From assembly GCA_003013855.2 (NCBI GenBank), contig ML058507.1:124001-188000 (forward strand): a stretch of DNA of 64,000 nt, read 5' to 3'. The stretch is from Liriodendron chinense (taxonomy: Eukaryota; Streptophyta; Magnoliopsida; Magnoliales; Magnoliaceae). The notes beneath the pieces are model-generated. The model was not told the origin of the DNA. It did not search any database and worked only from the letters and a program-made list of their open reading frames with translations. Position 1 is the stretch's first letter; the number at the start of each line of letters is the position of its first letter. Made by a program: the position numbers and the translations under genes. Positions 10,007 to 21,566 of the stretch are shown piece by piece.

Positions 10007-10551
10007 GGGAAATTGTACTATGTCGTCGACCTCATGGGAAGTTCCTATGAGGTCAAGCTGTGTGGGCCCCACTGTGATGTGTAATGGCCATCTACACCAT
10101 GCATTTGGTGGGTCCCATGCTGTTTATGGGATATGCAAAAAATAGGCTTGCTCTGGAATTCAAGTGGGCCATACCAACTGAAAGAATGCAAAATCATGCC
10201 CACAACATCTAAAAGCACTTGTTGGGGCCCACCTAAGTTTTAGATACGGTTGAAAGTTGGTGTGATTTCCTGTTTAAGTGGGACATGCACAATGGATGGT
10301 CTGGATTTCTTAACTACATCTCAGTCAATCCTATAAACAATCATAAAGTTTTCAATGGGTAGATATTCACTCTTAACTGTTGTTAATGGTGTGGCCCACC
10401 CAAGTCATGGATTGCCCTGAGTTTTTGGCATGTGGCCCACCACGGAATGGTGTATCTAACTGATGGTGTGGATGCCCATCACACATCACAGTGGGGCCCA
10501 CACAGCTCGACCTCATGAGAACTTGAGGTCGAGCACATAGTACCTTTTCCC
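10007..10551. mobile_element. Foldback element, 545 bp, TIR beginning gggaaa
   Basis: The left arm (gggaaattgtactatgt, then gacctca and gtgtgggccccactgtgatg) returns as its reverse complement at the right end (catcacagtggggcccacac, then tgaggtcgagcacatagtacc, ending ttccc at 10551). The complementary arms are about 100 bp with further weaker pairing inward. No coding capacity. The flanks 9998-10006 and 10552-10560 do not match, so no target duplication is claimed. Confidence 0.8.
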
Positions 10552-11289
10552 ATATGTATATTAAAACCATGATACCAAAACTAGGTGGAGGCCGACTCAA
10601 AACTAGGTTGCTGAGTCTCTTGAGAGCTTGTAGATGAGTGTGCCTTGGTTAAGTCGAAGACTCAGTCATATCATCGAGTTGACCCGACTGGGTTGGAAAT
10701 CGAGTAGAGTTTTCGGGTTTCTCAATTGATCAGTCCCGGGGAAAATACACCCATCCTTTCCGCCTTTTCGTTGCTCACTTGAAATTTTAATTTAAAAATA
10801 GGCAAGTTAGGGCAGGTATTTAATTATTTATTTATTTTATTATGAAGGGTATGAAAGAAACTTAAGTGCATGTTTGGCTGCCACTTATTTTTCATTTTTA
10901 ATTTTTAACTTTTAACAGGCGGGGCTTTGCATTTGGCATTGTAATTTTAATCTAAAAATAGGTGTACAAGAGTAGATGTATATCATGAAGGATATGAAAG
11001 AAACTAAGGGCCTGTTTGGTTGTCACCTACTCTTCATTTATTTCTTGATTTGAAACGATTCTCACATTTGCAGGAAAAGCAGTCGGCTCCATGTTAAAAG
11101 AATGATTATGGAGGTGATGATTGACCGCTTCTTACACCCGAGAATGTGTACCACATTGTGCAAGATCCAAACCATATGGTGGAGTTTTGTAATCGTGGAA
11201 AGAGCCTCACCTAAAACTTTAGGGCCGTTGGATTACGAGATGGACCATAATCTTGCCTTCAATCAAAACGACATGTGCACTTCCCACAG

Positions 11290-11645
11290 GTGCTGATGGG
11301 GCCCACTGTGATGTTTGTGAGAAATACACACTTTCCATCCGTTTTGCGCATGCCCCAAATATGAGGCAGATAAAAAACCCAAGAGGGCGGCAAGACAGGA
11401 AAAAGTATGGAAATGCCTACCATTGAAACCTCCCCAGTCCACTGTAATGTTTACATGCTATTCATAAAGTTTCGTAAGGTCATTCCCACGACAAAATTAG
11501 CATGATCAAGAACTAATATGGCCCCATGAATGTTTCAACTATGGACTTTCAATCCTCACTGTTTCCTGTCATGTGGCTCACTTTATTTTTGGGCTCAGTC
11601 CTAACATTGATTTGGCAAAACAGAGTGGACCCCACCTAGCTTCTC
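11290..11645. mobile_element. Foldback element of the gggcccac-gtgatg family, decayed
   Basis: The left end tggggcccactgtgatg pairs with the right end gagtggaccccacc. The middle holds the family landmarks ccattgaaacct, cactgtttcctg and tttgggctcag in the usual order. No open frame. Boundaries are approximate. Confidence 0.65.
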
Positions 11646-11780
11646 ATTGCAACATAGGAAAGCAGACTTTTGGGTTGGAAGAATCAGCGTCTGAACTAAA
11701 CATTTATATGATCGTTTTGACTCTTGTAGTTCAAATTTGAATGGTCTCTGTGGAAGGCGAATAGCGTCCAACACGCACAT

Positions 11781-12045
11781 CTGGCCAAATCTGTGGGGGC
11801 CCACCGTGATATATCTGTTTATCAACGTCATCCATACCTATCATGTTAAGGTATGGACCCAAAAATGAGGCAGCTCTGTAGCTCAAGTGGACCACACCAA
11901 ATAGTAAGCTTGGGTTGCATTAAATGCAAGAGATAGCAAGCTTTTAACATTATATGAGCAAAGCATACTTTAACATGACATGAGAAAAGCATGGATAAAC
12001 AGATACATAATAGTGGGCCCCCACAGAGATCTGCTCACCTCAATC
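11781..12045. mobile_element. Short foldback element, about 265 bp
   Basis: The left end (aaatctgtgggggcccaccg then atctgtttatc) is the reverse complement of the right end (gataaacagatacataat then gtgggcccccacagagat). The interior includes ctcaagtggaccacacca and then a direct repeat of agcatac/agcaag phrases. It is a deletion derivative of the same family. Confidence 0.75.
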
Positions 12046-13010
12046 AGGATTGTAAGCAATCCCTTTATTACAAGTACCCCAACAGAGTCCTTTTGGAACT
12101 TGAAATGGACCCAAATGCACTGGCTGATGTCCCTTCTTTGTCCGTTGCCATCAAGTGAATATTAAGGTTCCAGCCCACTGTTATTGGTGCAAAAATCCGT
12201 TCCCCTTAGTTTACTCCATAATTCACTTGACACATGCTTGCACTGGTTGTGGATTGGATGATTGCCACTGTCATTACTGAGCATCCCAACCATTAATTTA
12301 CTCATGTAGAGGCCACAGCAATGAAATGAATCTTAACCATAGACCGACTGCATGAGATAGCTACTTCAGGTGGGTGACTCATAGCATCAAACCGGATTGG
12401 GCAGCACCAAATCCAAATCAGCTTGGACTAGTCCTGTCCTTGGTCCACGCCTATGTTGATTGGCACCAAAGAAAGAGAACGCGCCCTAAAATCTTCTTCA
12501 AAGGGACAATCCTAACCTTTCAACTTGTGCCTTGTCAATAGACAATCTAATAAAGCAATGGCGTCATGGCGGCCTGTTTGCAAACAATTAGGCTTTAGGG
12601 GTTTCCAAGCCTGTGTTTTCAGGCCTTTCTTGCCTATCAAGGGATGAGATGAGGTCTGCAAAAGTGCATCCAGAAGCATAACACAAACAGTGATCTGAGC
12701 TCGATACAACGTTTGAGCATCAGACATCCCTTTTGGGTTATGCTCATAAAAGGGTCTCAAGAACCTTAAATACTGCAGTAATGGCCCCATCCACAGTAGC
12801 ACAAAGCACACCGACAGTCCGAATTGCTAAACTATTGGCCCCATGTGTGCAAACTGAAGCCCCAATTGTAAATCCTCAGGTTGAGTCACCCAATTCCCCT
12901 CCCAAGAATATCCAATACATGGGGGAATGCTGCCACAGATGGACCATGTCCCAGAAATCTCCCAAGCCGGGAAGATTACATCCTCAAAACAGGGTCCCTT
13001 ACTCATGCCT
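12046..13010. other. Spacer downstream of RPL10A, no gene seen
   Basis: Two overlapping open frames on opposite strands (12512-12811 minus and 12733-13071 plus) have no recognisable domain and no matching splice or initiation context. I see no repeat structure beyond scattered family phrases. Confidence 0.5.
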
Positions 13011-13115
13011 CATTGGTAGACTAACAAGAATTTCAACGCGAGGTCATGGGTTCCAGTACCCATTGTGGTGAAAGAAAAAAACACCACTGGTGTCCGTGTG
13101 GGTTAAGCATAAAAA
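13011..13115 (+). repeat. SINE-like repeat, copy 1
   Basis: The order ttggtagact, atttcaacgcgaggtc, gggttccagtaccc and attgtggtgaaa matches a second copy at 35811-35960. The ggttccagtaccc block resembles a tRNA B box and the tggtagact block a weak A box, so a tRNA-derived SINE is plausible. Ends and target duplications were not resolved. Confidence 0.38.
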
Positions 13116-13423
13116 CCCCTTCTATTTGCGGCAGGAGTTGTTGAGAAGATGGGATCATCCTATCAAGGCGATTCTCAGGGCCCACGGAACAATAATCTGG
13201 ATCCCCAAAACCATGGGCCCCACTTGTAGAAAGACATTATCAGGATGAGAATCTCCAAGAGGTCATATCAACAAGCACATTCAGCAAATAGCACAACATA
13301 TTTCATAATAGTAATGCCAAAAAACCAAAGTAATGCTGCAACAGATGAAAAATCAATCTACTGGTTCAGTGTCCAATGAATTTAGCATTGGTAGCAGTTA
13401 CTCAGGCCGCAGTATATTCAACA

Positions 13424-13429
13424 TTTAAT
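13424..13429 (-). terminator. Candidate polyadenylation signal of RPL10A (ATTAAA)
   Basis: About 120 bases past the RPL10A stop on the minus strand, an ATTAAA hexamer follows a T-rich stretch (cttcttttttccttttatt in minus sense). Spacing and composition fit a plant near-upstream poly(A) element. No other AATAAA-like motif is nearer the stop. Confidence 0.4.
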
Positions 13430-13545
13430 AAAAGGAAAAAAGAAGGAAAAAAATTCTAAAATGATAGCTCAGTATTTCCTACAGAAATCCAAGTGACCTT
13501 TTGCTTGAACGACCTAAACAAAAACATCGTATAGAAAGGAATACC

Positions 13546-16500
13546 TCAGAAGATGCGGTTCGGCTTCCCCATTGTGCTCTTCAAGTACAGGCACCTCACC
13601 TGCATTTTACATCCATGCGACAAAACAAAACATAAGAACAGAATGAACAACCAGGTTTTTAGTAAGCACTGCTCGCACTTCCTACGTCACTGCAAGGCAA
13701 TCTAGACTGTTCATCTAGTGGGTCTGATCATGGGTAGGCTATGCGACAAAAGCCACACTGATTGCTGACCATATAAAGGGTAGTTCGAAACAACCGTCAA
13801 CATTTCAATGCCTTTCGGACGGGAAGATATTTGACAAATGAGATGAGGTCCATCCACAGTTGTGGGCCCAATGGATGAACTAACTGGATTTTGCAAAGCA
13901 TGGGGGCATGTAGCAGACAACAACGGGGAGCAAATGGCTCAGCAGTACCAGCAAAATTCTGAATCAGGTGGGAGTGTGACGCATCTAAATCTAAAGATAG
14001 TGTGCATGAGTGGACAGGCATACTAGTGTGGATGTTTACGGGGCGGATAGACTGTGGTTTGAGTTTGCCGGTGTCAAATGGTGGCATTCATATAAATCTA
14101 TCGACAAAACACACTTGGGTGACCTTAATCAACACCTGGTTTTGCAAATTGAGTCTGAGGTTGACCATGTGCTTTTAAACCATCCATTTGATGGCCCTCC
14201 ACTTGGGACAATTAGGACCATTCAATTAGCGCAACTTCCAGGCAGCACTCCATCTTATAGATCAAAGGAGTGATCAAATGGAATTGCAGGTTACAGCAAG
14301 CAATTTTTCACTGCAAAATCCCTCAGGAATTGCATGTTACAATCAAGAGATTTTTACCACAAAATTCCTCAGGAATTCACATTTTTACCAAGTAAAATAA
14401 TACATGGATGATTAGAAATTCTAGGGAGATGCTTTCCAAGGGGAAATTTACCAAACTTCCCTCATCTTTTTTTTTCTTTAAAAAATAGAATCAGTCGAGA
14501 ATTGTGGGCCTGCATGGTTTAATATCCAACATATGCAACCCAGGATGCTGATCACATAAACAACAAATCTAGCTGATCAATCAACAAATGGGCTATACGT
14601 GATTTTGGATGTTTTCCAAGGCACCTCCAAAATTACCCTTTGTTCTACCAAAAAGGGGATTTTATGTTTCCTAATAGAAACCTAAAATAGGACATTGAGA
14701 TGTTATTTTGGACGGGGTGAATAATTTGGCCTTTTTGAAATGGATTGAACAATTTGCCTGATTCTATGGACAAAGATGGCATTCTCTCATTCATCCCTTT
14801 GCATTGGGAATTCTGTTGCTTTCTTGATGCATAGATTGATTTTTTTTTAATATATTTGTTACCACAAAAGAAAAAAATGTTTAATTTGGACCGATGAGAA
14901 AGTGCAAAGGGTGTGCAAGTAAACTCACGTTTTGCCAGTTCTTCTTCAGCAACGACACAAGGAAGTTGACACTAAGTTGCACATTCTGAAAGATTTGCTT
15001 CTCTTCCATCCCGCAGTTCCCAACAGCAACCCCCATGCAAAGCACCTTCTTCAGTTGGAACTTCACCATAGCTTTTGTCTCATTAACTTTTGCCTCTAGG
15101 GATTCCTGATGAGACACCAATGTAGGGAACTTTCCTGCATCGACAAAGAGACAATCAGAAATTATGAAGCAAGATGGAAGAATCAGGTACAATACATCTC
15201 TACGCAAACTCCACGTGGAAGCCGGCCAGTCCCAAGCCAGGTAAGAGGAAGAATTGATGTCATGTGGGCAGCCAGTTGTGCAACTTGTGCAATGCAATTA
15301 TAAGATTATGTTCCAAACATGGTTGACACACACGTGCATGCACACATAGATTCATAAAGCCAACCCTGAATTGCAGACAAGGCTAAGATGATCATCAGCC
15401 GCACATCCACACACTATTCTGATCTATTTGCTAGTGCCTAGAGGGGGTTTTCAATCAGCAAGAAACAGCAGGCTGGATAATTAACACTATATAAATAACT
15501 TGCAACTCATATTCAGTTTAAGTTCTGATTCGGGATTCTTTGTTTTTGAAATTCTTTTACAAATATTCAAATACAAAAAAAATGGAAGAGAGAGAGAGGG
15601 AAACTGGTTCTCTGTTCCACAAAGAAAACAGAGCCCACAAAGAACAGCCAAACAGCTAGAGGGGGAGGGCAGACAAGGTTGCCTTTACATGAATTTTATA
15701 ACAAGTTCATGTATTCTCTTTTCCTGCACCAATGAGTAGCTTAATTACTTTAAAATAAGGACAATGGCAGAGGCCCTACTGGACAGCCTTAAAACTTCTC
15801 TACTTCAAGAGGCCTTTGACAGATGGACCTCTTCCTAAGCACCAGCCAGATGGAAATCTGGATATTTGTCAACGAGAACCATGATCTTTGCCCACCTACC
15901 ATAATCTCCTTATAGAGAGACCATAGGGAGCAAAGAGAACACCACCACAGCAAAAGGAAAAGTCTGTTAATCATCTGTCACTTCTATAATTCTCTTGGAC
16001 TTCTGTCTTTTCTTTTTCTTAATCAATATAAACTGCTACCTCTAAATAAAGACAACTGCTGTACACTTACCGTAATCTCCTTGTACAAAGACCATTGGGA
16101 GCAAAGAGAACATCACCAACACGGCAAAAGGAAAAGTCTGTTGATCATCTCTTACTTTAATAATTCCCTTGAACTACTGGCTTTTCTTTTTCTTAATCAA
16201 TATAAACTGATACTTCTAAATAAAGACCACTGCTGTACACTAATAAGCTAAAGCAAGGCACTTAGGAAGCCGTTGAGCAAAAGATTGGTTAGGAGAATAA
16301 TGGCATGTGGAAGCTCAATTTTTATGGCAGCTCATGGGGGGAACTGCAGACAACCATTAGCAATGACCAGGGGAAGGGAATTTGTTGTGTTTTTAGGGCC
16401 TAATCTGGAATGCTGACTCTAGAGAGGCTGAGTTGAGGGTTCTACAGGCAGGTATGAAGAAACTCAAACAGTTGCAAGTGCCATGCAGGGTAACTCCTCA

Positions 16501-19500
16501 CCTCAATGCGATTAATTGGGCTTCATCTGTGGGAGGATCAGGTATGATTAAGGAACTCAATCGGTTACAAGTGCCATGCAGGGTGACTCAATGCTATTAA
16601 TTGGGCTTCATCTGCAGGTGGCTACTGTTGAAGATTGGTTAGATAGGTGGCGAAAATTAGGAAAATGATGCAGATTTGGATGACCACCTCTTCTAGTAGT
16701 AGTTCTCTTTTTTTCCTTTAAAGAATCAAACTAGACAATTAGCGACGACTCATCTATGAACATGTATGGACACAATCACATGGGAGCAGCACTGCATGCA
16801 GAAGATTCATGCAAGCATAACACTGATAATAGCAGGAATCAATACCCTGGTCTTGATTTTCAGTTAAGAAGAGTTTTTTGTTGTGCTAGAGTTTACAGTG
16901 TCCGGAAGCGCATGACTCAGTGCATGCAGGTCAAATGATTTTGTGATCCAGACAGAGCCATAGATGGGGTATGCCCAAGCAATTCCTCAAATTAGAAAAG
17001 GCCATAGACCTTTGGTTGGTGGCTTAGAAAAAGATCGTTCAGAAAAAGTCATGGCAATGTCATTCAAAAAAGATTAAAAAAAAAAATTCCAGCTCCAGTC
17101 AAAACCCAATAGAAAATATAGATCAATGATCAAAGAGTTGAGATCTTGCATGATGCAAATTTTGGGGCATCCACATCCTCAATGGGTTCCACCAGAACAA
17201 CAGCCTGAATCACTAATCCATAGGGCCCATGTGTATAGAATCTCGTGCCTCACCATTGTTGAGGCCCAGTACCCTATAATTTATTTTTTCAAGGTTGCTA
17301 CCTTATAATTCCTCGTCAGCCATCAGGACACAATTCATTCACATAACCATAACCAGTAAATAGAAACTGAAAATGCTTGCCTGCTTTGTTGAGACCAGGG
17401 CCCAGAAGTCGAGGGATCTGCTTGATGATCGCTTCTGATGCTAGAAAAGCATGGTATTTCTTCGCAAGCTTCTTGACCAACTTCTTGTTTTTGTTCATCT
17501 TCTTGAGTCCTTCAACATCCATATAGTCCAATCCGATCTTCTCTGCCTGCAATTAATATGAAATAACATTACTAAGTACCAACAGGCGAGTATCTCACAA
17601 TGTGGGAAATTTGGGGGCGTATGGTCGATCCACAGTAGGGCCCATCAGATAGTCTGGATCACTTAACCATGTGCACCCACGCCCTGGCCTCTAGAACCAG
17701 AAAGACTGAGGGTACTGTGAATATCCTTGGTTTGAGAATCACATAACTTCTCATGAGATAAATACCATAAATTCAAACAAAAAACAGAGAATAAAAACTT
17801 TGTTAAAAGTTTTGGCAATTAAAACTAAATTTACCTCTTCAACATGCTGGGCATCACCAAGCATGCAGACCTTCATTTTAGGACGAGGAATGTGTGGCAA
17901 CTTCACAGACCCACTGAAACGCTTATCCTTTTGTGGATCATAATTTTTCAGCCCAATCTGCAGCTCTATGGTCTCTGTAAAGTTGCGTTTTTTCTCCTTG
18001 GCATCACTGACAAGTTGGGTGATCGCCTCTCTCAATGCCTCACTCTGGAGCTTGCTGTTGAAAAAAGAAAAAAAAAATCCAATGCAATCAGGGCCGTGGA
18101 GAGATGAAAGTAATTGTATTTTACCTCTTATTAAATGTAGCACTTGGCAAATAACTGAAAAAAAAAAAATTTGCACATGCACTCGCACACACAAGAGAGA
18201 GATAGATAGGTATATTGACCATGGCAAAAATCATGGCTCCCAAGGAGAGGCAGCAAATGATGGGACTTGGTTGTTACACAAAGGTGAAAACAGTTTTACA
18301 CAGTTTTTTTATGTTTCAACCGCATGTTTCCAGCTTAGTTGCAAGAAGCATGTGGAGAAGTGATAGCAAATTCAGGTGTGGGAAGAGGGTAGCGTTTGTT
18401 TCAAAGTATTAGCAAGTTGAAGGCATAAAGCATGAGCCAAAGTATAGGGGTGGAGTCAGTGTCGCTAAGGGCTAGGATGCTTGTTATCGAATGGGCTGCT
18501 ATCAAGGATAATCTAAAGGAATGTAATTTTCTTTTTCTTGCTCTCTAGTCGGGCCGCTTCCTCAGCGGGGTCGGCTTTTTTTGTTTTTTTCTAGTGTTTT
18601 AATACAATCATTGCTTTTCAAAAAAAAAAAAAAAGCATGAGCCAAAGTATGAGCATGGGTTTTCAATTCATCCTGACACTAATGAAATGTACCTGAAACT
18701 GAACCCACTGCTAATTGAGTGGAAGTTTTTGGTTTATTTTGAATGAGCGGAGTTGTTAGTTTTCAAGCCGCCAAAGGACTTAAAATGGGATTGTACTTTC
18801 AGGTGGAAATATCAACTGCATAGTGGAAGCTGTTACACTGCATATTAGTTGGTGGGATCACCCACTTACGATCACCAATTAACGTTGGGTGGAAGGGCCC
18901 ATGGCAGATCGAGTGAGGCCCCAAATGACTTGGACTTGAAGACCAGAGCCTTGAAAATGGACAAAGACCAGAAAATGATCTTACCATCCATCTTAGAAGC
19001 CCTTAATACAAACTGTTATCATCTGATCAGGATGATTTTGGCAACATGTGAGATCCATAGTGGCCTTTTCTTGGTCTGATGCATCTGGATGCAAGCAGCG
19101 TCCTTTTTTTTATGGATGGCAAACAGCATCCATATACGTCTCTTTTATACAACTGGTGCCCATATTTAATGATCCAGACAATTTATATGATGACACCAAC
19201 CATAGATTGAGTATGGCCAAAACTAATTCCAGTCTGGATGATTCTACATATCCCATCTGTTGCTGTAACTCTGGACTGTATTTATGTTCTCTCTCCAACC
19301 ATTTACCCCTCGGCCACTGATCCAAGGGTTAGAATGGCAAGAATAGGGATAGTTTTATGGATTGTGATCTGTTGTTGGTACCATCATATCAACAGTCATT
19401 CCCCAACAGCTGGACACTATTTAAGTCAATAAGTTTCGATGCATCAGGACCCCATAATTCCTCTTTGGATGGCCAGATTCCCACACATGTATACCACTAC

Positions 19501-20366
19501 TGCAATGGATGATAAACCACAACAATAAAGAAAAAAGGAACTGGTGAACTATCACTGTACTGGACCAACAATTCCCTTGATAAATGCCAAGACATTTTGC
19601 ATGAGAAGATATTAAGAAGAGGATTCACGACACACCCATGATTGGGCCACTCATGAGGGGGGGCAAAATTCAACCGTTTACCGATTAGGTAGGCCACATG
19701 TATGAATTGAACAGATTGATCATCTTGGTCATCTTTTTTTCTAACCATCCACTTTTTTTCTCATACACGTGGCCCACATGTTGAGGGGAAAAGCCTGAGT
19801 TTGGTCCATGGCATGTTCACAGTGCCCCTCACCAGATGAATGGCCCGGATCTTGTACATGCATCCCACATGAGCATGCATGTTGTGAATTGACTCTTCAA
19901 TCTCTCGATTAAATCAATCGCTTTAGCACTTCACATATTTTGTCAGTGGGAAAGAATCCATCACAAAATGTTAATATCCATGTTAGTCAGCAAACATTCA
20001 AATCTCAATCAACGAGGCACACATGTATAAGATCCATACCATTCATATGTTGTGCCTCACCGTTGATGGGCTTTACACCAAAAATCACGCATATCGGACG
20101 ATCCGAACTGCTAACTAGCGGAAATTTAAATTCACAATTGATTGGACCTTCATCTAACCGTCTAAATTTCAAAACTCAGAAATCCTACAATCAGTAGCTG
20201 TGACTACTCGACAAGCGTGATTATCAGGGATACCCCCATCCATAGTAGGACCCAACAAATGAAGGGTTCAGATCTACTACATGCTTTCCACGTGTACCTA
20301 AATGAGAGATCAATAAATACGATGCTAAAAGGAGGAAGAAAAGGCCTGGGAATCCAAATACCTCAT
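13546..20366 (-). CDS. RPL10A: 60S ribosomal protein L10a (uL1), five exons, complete
   Basis: Protein of the large-subunit L1 stalk, which guides deacylated tRNA out of the E site. Coding exons on the minus strand are 20366-20362 (ATGAG), 18054-17835, 17546-17381, 15134-14929 and 13599-13546. They sum to 651 bases, or 216 residues plus TGA, the usual plant length. Landmarks are TETIELQIGLKNYDPQKDKR (exon 2), NKNKKLVKKLAKKYHAFLAS and RLLGPGLNKAGK (exons 3-4), KFQLKKVLCMGVAVGNC (exon 4) and RCLYLKSTMGKPNRIF (exon 5). Phases agree at every junction. Exon 1 is inferred: it is the only ATGAG followed by a donor (gtatttgg) that I found before the promoter. Introns are 2307, 288, 2246 and 1329 bp; intron 3 uses a GC donor. 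Intron 1 holds a small antisense LINE. No frameshift or stop is present, so the gene should be functional. Confidence 0.95.
15898..16243 (+). repeat. Tandem duplication (period 171) in RPL10A intron 3
   Basis: The block beginning taatctcctt, then gggagcaaagagaacaccac and ggaaaagtctgtt, occurs at 15898 and again at 16069, about 90 percent alike over its length. No coding potential. Confidence 0.85.
16449..16635 (+). repeat. Tandem duplication (period 93) in RPL10A intron 3
   Basis: The blocks gccatgcagggt and attaattgggcttcatctg recur 93 bases apart (16480 and 16573 for the first). No function is suggested. Confidence 0.8.
17379..17380 (-). other. GC-AG splice donor of RPL10A intron 3
   Basis: On the minus strand exon 3 ends AACAAAGCAG and the intron begins GCAAGC. 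Exon 4 starts GAAAG after tgcag at 15135-15140, which restores the Lys-Ala-Gly-Lys codons exactly. AG/GCAAG is the well-known strong form of the rare GC-AG class, so splicing by the major spliceosome is expected. No GT near this position keeps the frame. Confidence 0.9.
18446..18632 (+). mobile_element. Very short 5-prime-truncated LINE with 18-bp target duplication
   Basis: Only about 187 bases of LINE 3-prime end (cgggccgcttcctcagcggg, ggtcggctttttttg and a 14-base A tail) were inserted. The target duplication aagcatgagccaaagtat is at 18428-18445 and 18633-18650, identical on both sides. The insert is antisense to RPL10A inside intron 1. It belongs to the same family as the LINEs at 1-3805 and 6266-7361. 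Confidence 0.9.
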
Positions 20367-20660
20367 GATTTTGATTTTCTCCTTTCTGAAATTCCTTCAG
20401 AAATTACTCTCCTGATTTCAGAAAAATAAAAACACTCAAAAGTATTAATCGGAGAAAAATATTCAGATCGAATTTTCAAATGAAATGAAAAAAAAAAAAA
20501 AGGAATTTTTTAGAAAGAGAAAACTAGAAATGTGGGTTTTGCATCTTGACTGCATCTTGACACGAATCCAGATGCAAAACCCTAGAAATTCCGATTCAGA
20601 GAGCTGGGAAGGAGATATACTCGCCAGTGGAGAAGAGAAGGGGCGGAGGTTGAAGAGAGA
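20367..20660 (-). other. Inferred 5-prime leader of RPL10A with upstream ATGs
   Basis: If transcription starts about 25-30 bases after the TATA box, the leader is C/T-rich (cctccgccccttctcttctcc in minus sense, a TOP-like pyrimidine stretch). It contains two out-of-context ATGs near 20551 and 20541. They open reading frames of about 26 and 7 codons that end before the main ATG. A 5-prime UTR intron could remove them; none can be proved from sequence alone. Confidence 0.45.
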
Positions 20661-20684
20661 AAAACCCTAGGAGGCGCTCGCGCC

Positions 20685-20702
20685 TTTATATATAAACCCT
20701 AG
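20685..20702 (-). promoter_or_regulatory. TATA box and telo-box of RPL10A
   Basis: Minus strand reads ctagggtttaTATATAAAgg. TATATAAA at 20685-20694 is a good TATA box. Aaaccctag (plus 20696-20702, with another at 20661-20669) is the telo-box typical of plant ribosomal protein promoters. The telo-box touches the target duplication of the foldback element at 20710-21236. Confidence 0.75.
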
Positions 20703-20709
20703 TCGAGAC

Positions 20710-21236
20710 GGGCGCGGATTAGGTACTTCCCTCGCCTGTCCCGAGCTCGAGACAGGCTAGGGCTCCGAGGGCCACCGTGATTTATGGATTTTATCCACAC
20801 CGTCCATTCAGTTTTCTATGTCATTTCAGGTCATGAGCCCAAAAATGGGGCAGATCTAAGCTCAATTGGACCATTAAATATGTATTAAAGGAAGACCGTT
20901 GAAAACTTCTTGGCTGCCACAGGAAGTTTTGGATCAAGCTGATATTTTGTGTTTTACCTTCATCCAGATATTTATGATCTTATGAACAGATTGGATAGAA
21001 AATAAAAATCACGGTGGGCCCTAGGAAAGTTTCAACGGTAAAAATCATTAGCACCACTGCTTACTGTGGTGTGGCCTAGTCAAACCTTAGATGTGCCTAA
21101 TTTTTGGTAATGCATCCTAAAATGACATGGAAAAATTCATGGACGGTGTGGATAAAATATATACATCATGGTGGCCCTCAGAGCCCTAGCCTGTCTCGAG
21201 CTCGGAACAGGCAGGGGAAGTACCTAATCCGCGCCC
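20710..21236. mobile_element. Mutator-like foldback element with 9-bp TSD in the RPL10A promoter
   Basis: The element is flanked by agtcgagac at 20701-20709 and 21237-21245, a perfect 9-bp direct repeat. Its terminal inverted repeats start gggcgcggattaggtacttc and are nearly identical for about 95 bp (20710-20805 against 21140-21236), then continue as a weaker palindrome to the centre near 20970. The 9-bp duplication and long inverted repeats fit the Mutator superfamily. No transposase is present. It lies only about 15 bp upstream of the RPL10A TATA box. Confidence 0.93.
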
Positions 21237-21293
21237 AGTCGAGACTGCTTGATCTTGTCTAGAATGCGCAGGGTGCGCAGTGCGCGAATGGCA

Positions 21294-21299
21294 TGGGCC
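21294..21299. promoter_or_regulatory. Site II-like motif (TGGGCC) upstream of RPL10A
   Basis: TGGGCC/T site II elements commonly work together with telo-boxes in plant ribosomal protein promoters by binding TCP factors. This copy would lie about 64 bp from the TATA box if the 527-bp foldback insertion were removed; at present it lies about 600 bp away. Confidence 0.4.
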
Positions 21300-21566
21300 G
21301 AAGAGCACCGGACGCGAATTTCCGTCCATCCTTTGAACTAGATCATGTCAGGACGTGAGATAAAAAATCACGCAGATTAGAACCATAAGTGAGCCACACC
21401 ACGAGAAGATATAGGGATTGAACGGCCACCGTTGAAACATTCTTGGGGCCACGGAAGTTTTGGATCAGGCTGATAATTGTGCTTTCCCTTCATCGGTGTA
21501 AATCACTTTATGAACAGATTGGATGATATAAAAAAGGTCCGGTGAGCACAACTTGGCAATGTGCTT

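Noticed and set aside
10007..10551. Target duplication for the gggaaa foldback
   Set aside because: The flanks aaaactctt and atatgtata do not match at any nearby offset.
12512..13071. Two overlapping open frames of about 100 codons on opposite strands downstream of RPL10A
   Set aside because: No domain, no start or splice context, and composition like the surrounding spacer. A SINE-like repeat overlaps the end.
17968..18412. Plus-strand open frames overlapping RPL10A exon 2 and intron 1
   Set aside because: They lie antisense to a conserved exon, and the conservation is entirely on the minus strand.
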